Shown: positions 23,333 to 25,424 of the stretch, piece after piece | Layout: each line of letters opens with the position of its first letter | How positions within the stretch are numbered: the stretch's first letter is position 1 | Origin: JBCBUE01 sp039818285 | GTDB taxonomy: Bacteria; Planctomycetota; Phycisphaerae; Phycisphaerales; Phycisphaeraceae | Reading direction: 5' to 3' | Assembly (NCBI GenBank): GCA_039818285.1 | Contig: JBCBUE010000045.1 | Location: 1-25,424, forward strand | Length of the DNA: 25,424 nt | Translations under genes and position numbers: made by a program | The notes under the pieces: model-generated | What the model saw: only the letters and a program-made list of their open reading frames with translations | The model's database searches: none | Told to the model about the DNA's origin: nothing

Positions 23333-25424
23333 TCACGAGCCCGGTGCGCGAGGGGCCGGCGATGTCCATCCCGGCGGGGCCTCGATCTTGCGAATCGCGA
23401 GCAGGTCAAAACGAAGCCTGACACCGGGCTTCCAGTACGCCCCGCCGATCGCGATCCTGCCCGCGTGCTCACCGTACCTGCCCGGCAGTGTTTCATCATT
23501 GACGACCAGCTTGCCGTTCACCTGGACCCACACCTGCCCGTCGATCCGTGCGATACGGAAGCGGATCGTCTCACTCATGGGCGCCGCGAACTCGGCGCGA
23601 TCGCGGTAGCCATCCTCAGCTAGATAAACCTCGTCTCGATCGGGATAGAACGCCACCGACCGGTACTTGTGACGATAGTCGCTCTCCCAGAAATCGAACA
23701 TGACCGAAGCGTTGGTTCGACTGTTGCCTTCCAGGACGGTGATCTGCCCCTGAAGCTCAAGACAGCAGGTCAGGTGGATCGGGTTGAGCAGGCCAAGCCC
23801 CGAGTAGTGCTCGTGCTGCTGGGAGGTGCCGGTGATACGCCCCCGTTCGTCGATCGACCAGTCGCCTGTCGACACGATCCATCCGTCGAATGTCTTGCGC
23901 TGGGACCCGATGAGAACCAACGGCTCGTCGTCGACCAGCGCGGCGTTCCACTCACCCTGACCACGCAACGTCTGTAGATACAGCCGGCCGCGATGATCCT
24001 CGGGCAGCTCAGCCAGCAACCGATCAAGCCGCTTGGACAGCTCGACGCTCGGCTCGACCGACCGCCCCGGCGCCACCGCGCCCAACACATAAGCCACGCG
24101 TGCGTCGGCACGGGCAAAGCACTCGCTGGCGGCGAGCTGATCCGTCCCGCCGTAATCACGGAACACGCGCGGATCGAAATCATCCCCGAGCAACTCGATC
24201 CATCGAGCGGCCGCGGCGTACTGACCGCACTTCCACGCCACCGCCGGCGCCGACTTCATCCGCCGGTCGTATTCCACGAGCGGATACGGATGGGCCAAGC
24301 GCCCGCCGAAGTACCGCTCGAAGGCGGCCCAGACCCGCGGGTGAGCCCAGTAAGGCGAGTGCTTTTCACGGACCTCAGCGTCGTTGAGCCCGCGACCAGC
24401 CCACTCGTCCGCGTCGAGCGACTCGACGGTCCCGCCGTCGGCGCGGTGGGCCATCCCCCAGAACACCTCGGGCAGCATGGTGTCGAAACGATCGGCGTCC
24501 AGCGCCGCCATCGCCAGCTCCCAGCGATCGTTGGGCCGGGTGCCCCGCCGGGAACCCCAGACCCGCTCGTACGCCCGAAACGCCGCCGGCCAGTCCGGCA
24601 CGCGATCGATCGCCTCGGCCAGCCAATGCACGCCCGGATCGGTCTTCGGGTCGTTGATGATGGGTTCGGGCGTCCATGCATCGACGATCGTTCCCAAGAA
24701 CGCGGATCGCTGCCACGCCAACGAGGACAGGCTGTCCATCAGCTTGACGAGCCGCGGGTCGGTCACCTCGTGGTCTTGGCCGTGCCGTTCGATCAGCAGG
24801 ACGACGGCGTGCGGGTGAGTGGCGTCGATCTCATCGGCCTTCGTGGCGTGTTCGACGACGCGGTCGTGCCATCGCCGCCTGTTGGCTTCACGCTCCTCGC
24901 GCGGCAATTCGTTGTTCGTGTCGTAAGCCATGCTCCGCGCCGCAGCCGACCGTGAGAGCCGCGCCAGCATGACCTCGTTCAGCCACGGGTTCGGCGTCGG
25001 CCGATCGCGAAACCGCTCGTACTCGGCGACATGCCATTCGTAGCCGTTTGAGCTCAGCCACGCGTCGTAGAAGCCGCGGACCAACTGAAACGTGGCGGCC
25101 TGCTCCATCGGATCGTCGATCGGCCGATACACGATCGACCGACAGGCCTCAGCGAACGACTCGCGAAGCGGCTCTCGCGCCTCACGGTCACCGCGCATCG
25201 CGGAGAGCCGCTTGCCGATGGCAAGCGCCAACGCATAGCCCGACACGCCTCGATCCCGGAGCCCGTCGAGCGCCACGCGGCTTTGTTCGTCCGCCCACTC
25301 GGTGTTCCCACCGAGCTGCACGCAGTGCATCATCCGCCAAAGCGGGTCCGTGCAATCCTTGTCGGCGATGCCGGGCGCACGAGGAACACGTTCTCTGGGA
25401 GACGATCCGTGAGACGACGCACGG
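23333..25424 (-). CDS. Large protein with helical repeats and LamG/DUF1080-like C-terminus (partial)
   Basis: The frame is open to the right edge: codons upstream of the ATG at 25333 read on without a stop and look coding (KDCTDPLWRMMHCVQLGG), so the N-terminus is outside the window. The visible ~697 residues have two parts. The first ~480 are alpha-helical and Trp-rich with possible TPR-like repeats; WKCGQYAAAARWIELLGDDF and ATHPHAVVLLI resemble DUF4034-type proteins, a tentative match. The last ~190 (FDGWIVSTGDWSIDERGRIT through VWVQVNGKLVV) form a concanavalin-like sandwich of the LamG/DUF1080 kind, often carbohydrate-binding. Signal peptide and location cannot be judged. Function is unknown. 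It ends 34 bp from the RdgC-like gene. Confidence 0.75.
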   Translation of the reverse strand, partial: RASSHGSSPRERVPRAPGIADKDCTDPLWRMMHCVQLGGNTEWADEQSRVALDGLRDRGVSGYALALAIGKRLSAMRGDREAREPLRESFAEACRSIVYRPIDDPMEQAATFQLVRGFYDAWLSSNGYEWHVAEYERFRDRPTPNPWLNEVMLARLSRSAAARSMAYDTNNELPREEREANRRRWHDRVVEHATKADEIDATHPHAVVLLIERHGQDHEVTDPRLVKLMDSLSSLAWQRSAFLGTIVDAWTPEPIINDPKTDPGVHWLAEAIDRVPDWPAAFRAYERVWGSRRGTRPNDRWELAMAALDADRFDTMLPEVFWGMAHRADGGTVESLDADEWAGRGLNDAEVREKHSPYWAHPRVWAAFERYFGGRLAHPYPLVEYDRRMKSAPAVAWKCGQYAAAARWIELLGDDFDPRVFRDYGGTDQLAASECFARADARVAYVLGAVAPGRSVEPSVELSKRLDRLLAELPEDHRGRLYLQTLRGQGEWNAALVDDEPLVLIGSQRKTFDGWIVSTGDWSIDERGRITGTSQQHEHYSGLGLLNPIHLTCCLELQGQITVLEGNSRTNASVMFDFWESDYRHKYRSVAFYPDRDEVYLAEDGYRDRAEFAAPMSETIRFRIARIDGQVWVQVNGKLVVNDETLPGRYGEHAGRIAIGGAYWKPGVRLRFDLLAIRKIEAPPGWTSPAPRAPGS

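Overview
This is a high-GC (roughly 70%) bacterial chromosome segment. The gene content points to Planctomycetota, most likely a Phycisphaerae-like lineage: two FHA-domain proteins, one fused through a membrane segment to a von Willebrand A domain; an oversized type I signal peptidase; an MJ0042-like zinc-ribbon peptide; a phytanoyl-CoA dioxygenase family protein; and a large protein ending in a LamG/DUF1080-like fold. The taxonomic call is inference from content and style, because no rRNA or marker tree is available here.

Layout. Positions 1-107 hold no supported gene. 107-5108 carries a zinc-ribbon peptide (+), an FHA protein (-), hemW (+), a GNAT acetyltransferase (-), a YfcE-like phosphodiesterase (-), trpC (+) and a PhnP-like metallo-hydrolase (-). 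5300-10377 carries a PhyH-family dioxygenase (+), then the minus-strand pair S41 peptidase/tsaD overlapping by 4 bp, then a secreted GH10-fold protein (+) that has lost both catalytic glutamates. 10390-14401 is a minus-strand block: a low-GC small membrane protein, a P1B-type metal ATPase with an atypical CCPVE membrane motif, and an isolated nuoH. 14450-17768 runs on the plus strand: lepB, a 362-bp gap with a very AT-rich island and a perfect DnaA box, ilvH, and a DinB-fold protein. 17784-20474 is the FHA-transmembrane-VWA protein (-). Next come tRNA-Glu(UUC) and tRNA-Leu(UAG), a hairpin and a palindrome, a LuxR-type regulator, a divergent RdgC-like protein, and a large protein (-) that runs off the right edge.

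Most genes look like unrelated housekeeping functions in short transcription units, with many tight convergent pairs (gaps of 12-35 bp). The only clear translational coupling is S41 peptidase to tsaD. Several pathway genes stand alone without usual partners (trpC, ilvH, nuoH), which suits the scattered operons often seen in planctomycetes. No CRISPR array, phage module or complete transposon was seen. The strongest unusual signals are an in-frame insertion of about 50 codons in TsaD bounded by G/A-rich inverted repeats, the AT-rich DnaA-box region at 16.2-16.45 kb (candidate origin), the dead GH10 enzyme, the membrane-spanning FHA/VWA protein and the odd metal-ATPase motif.
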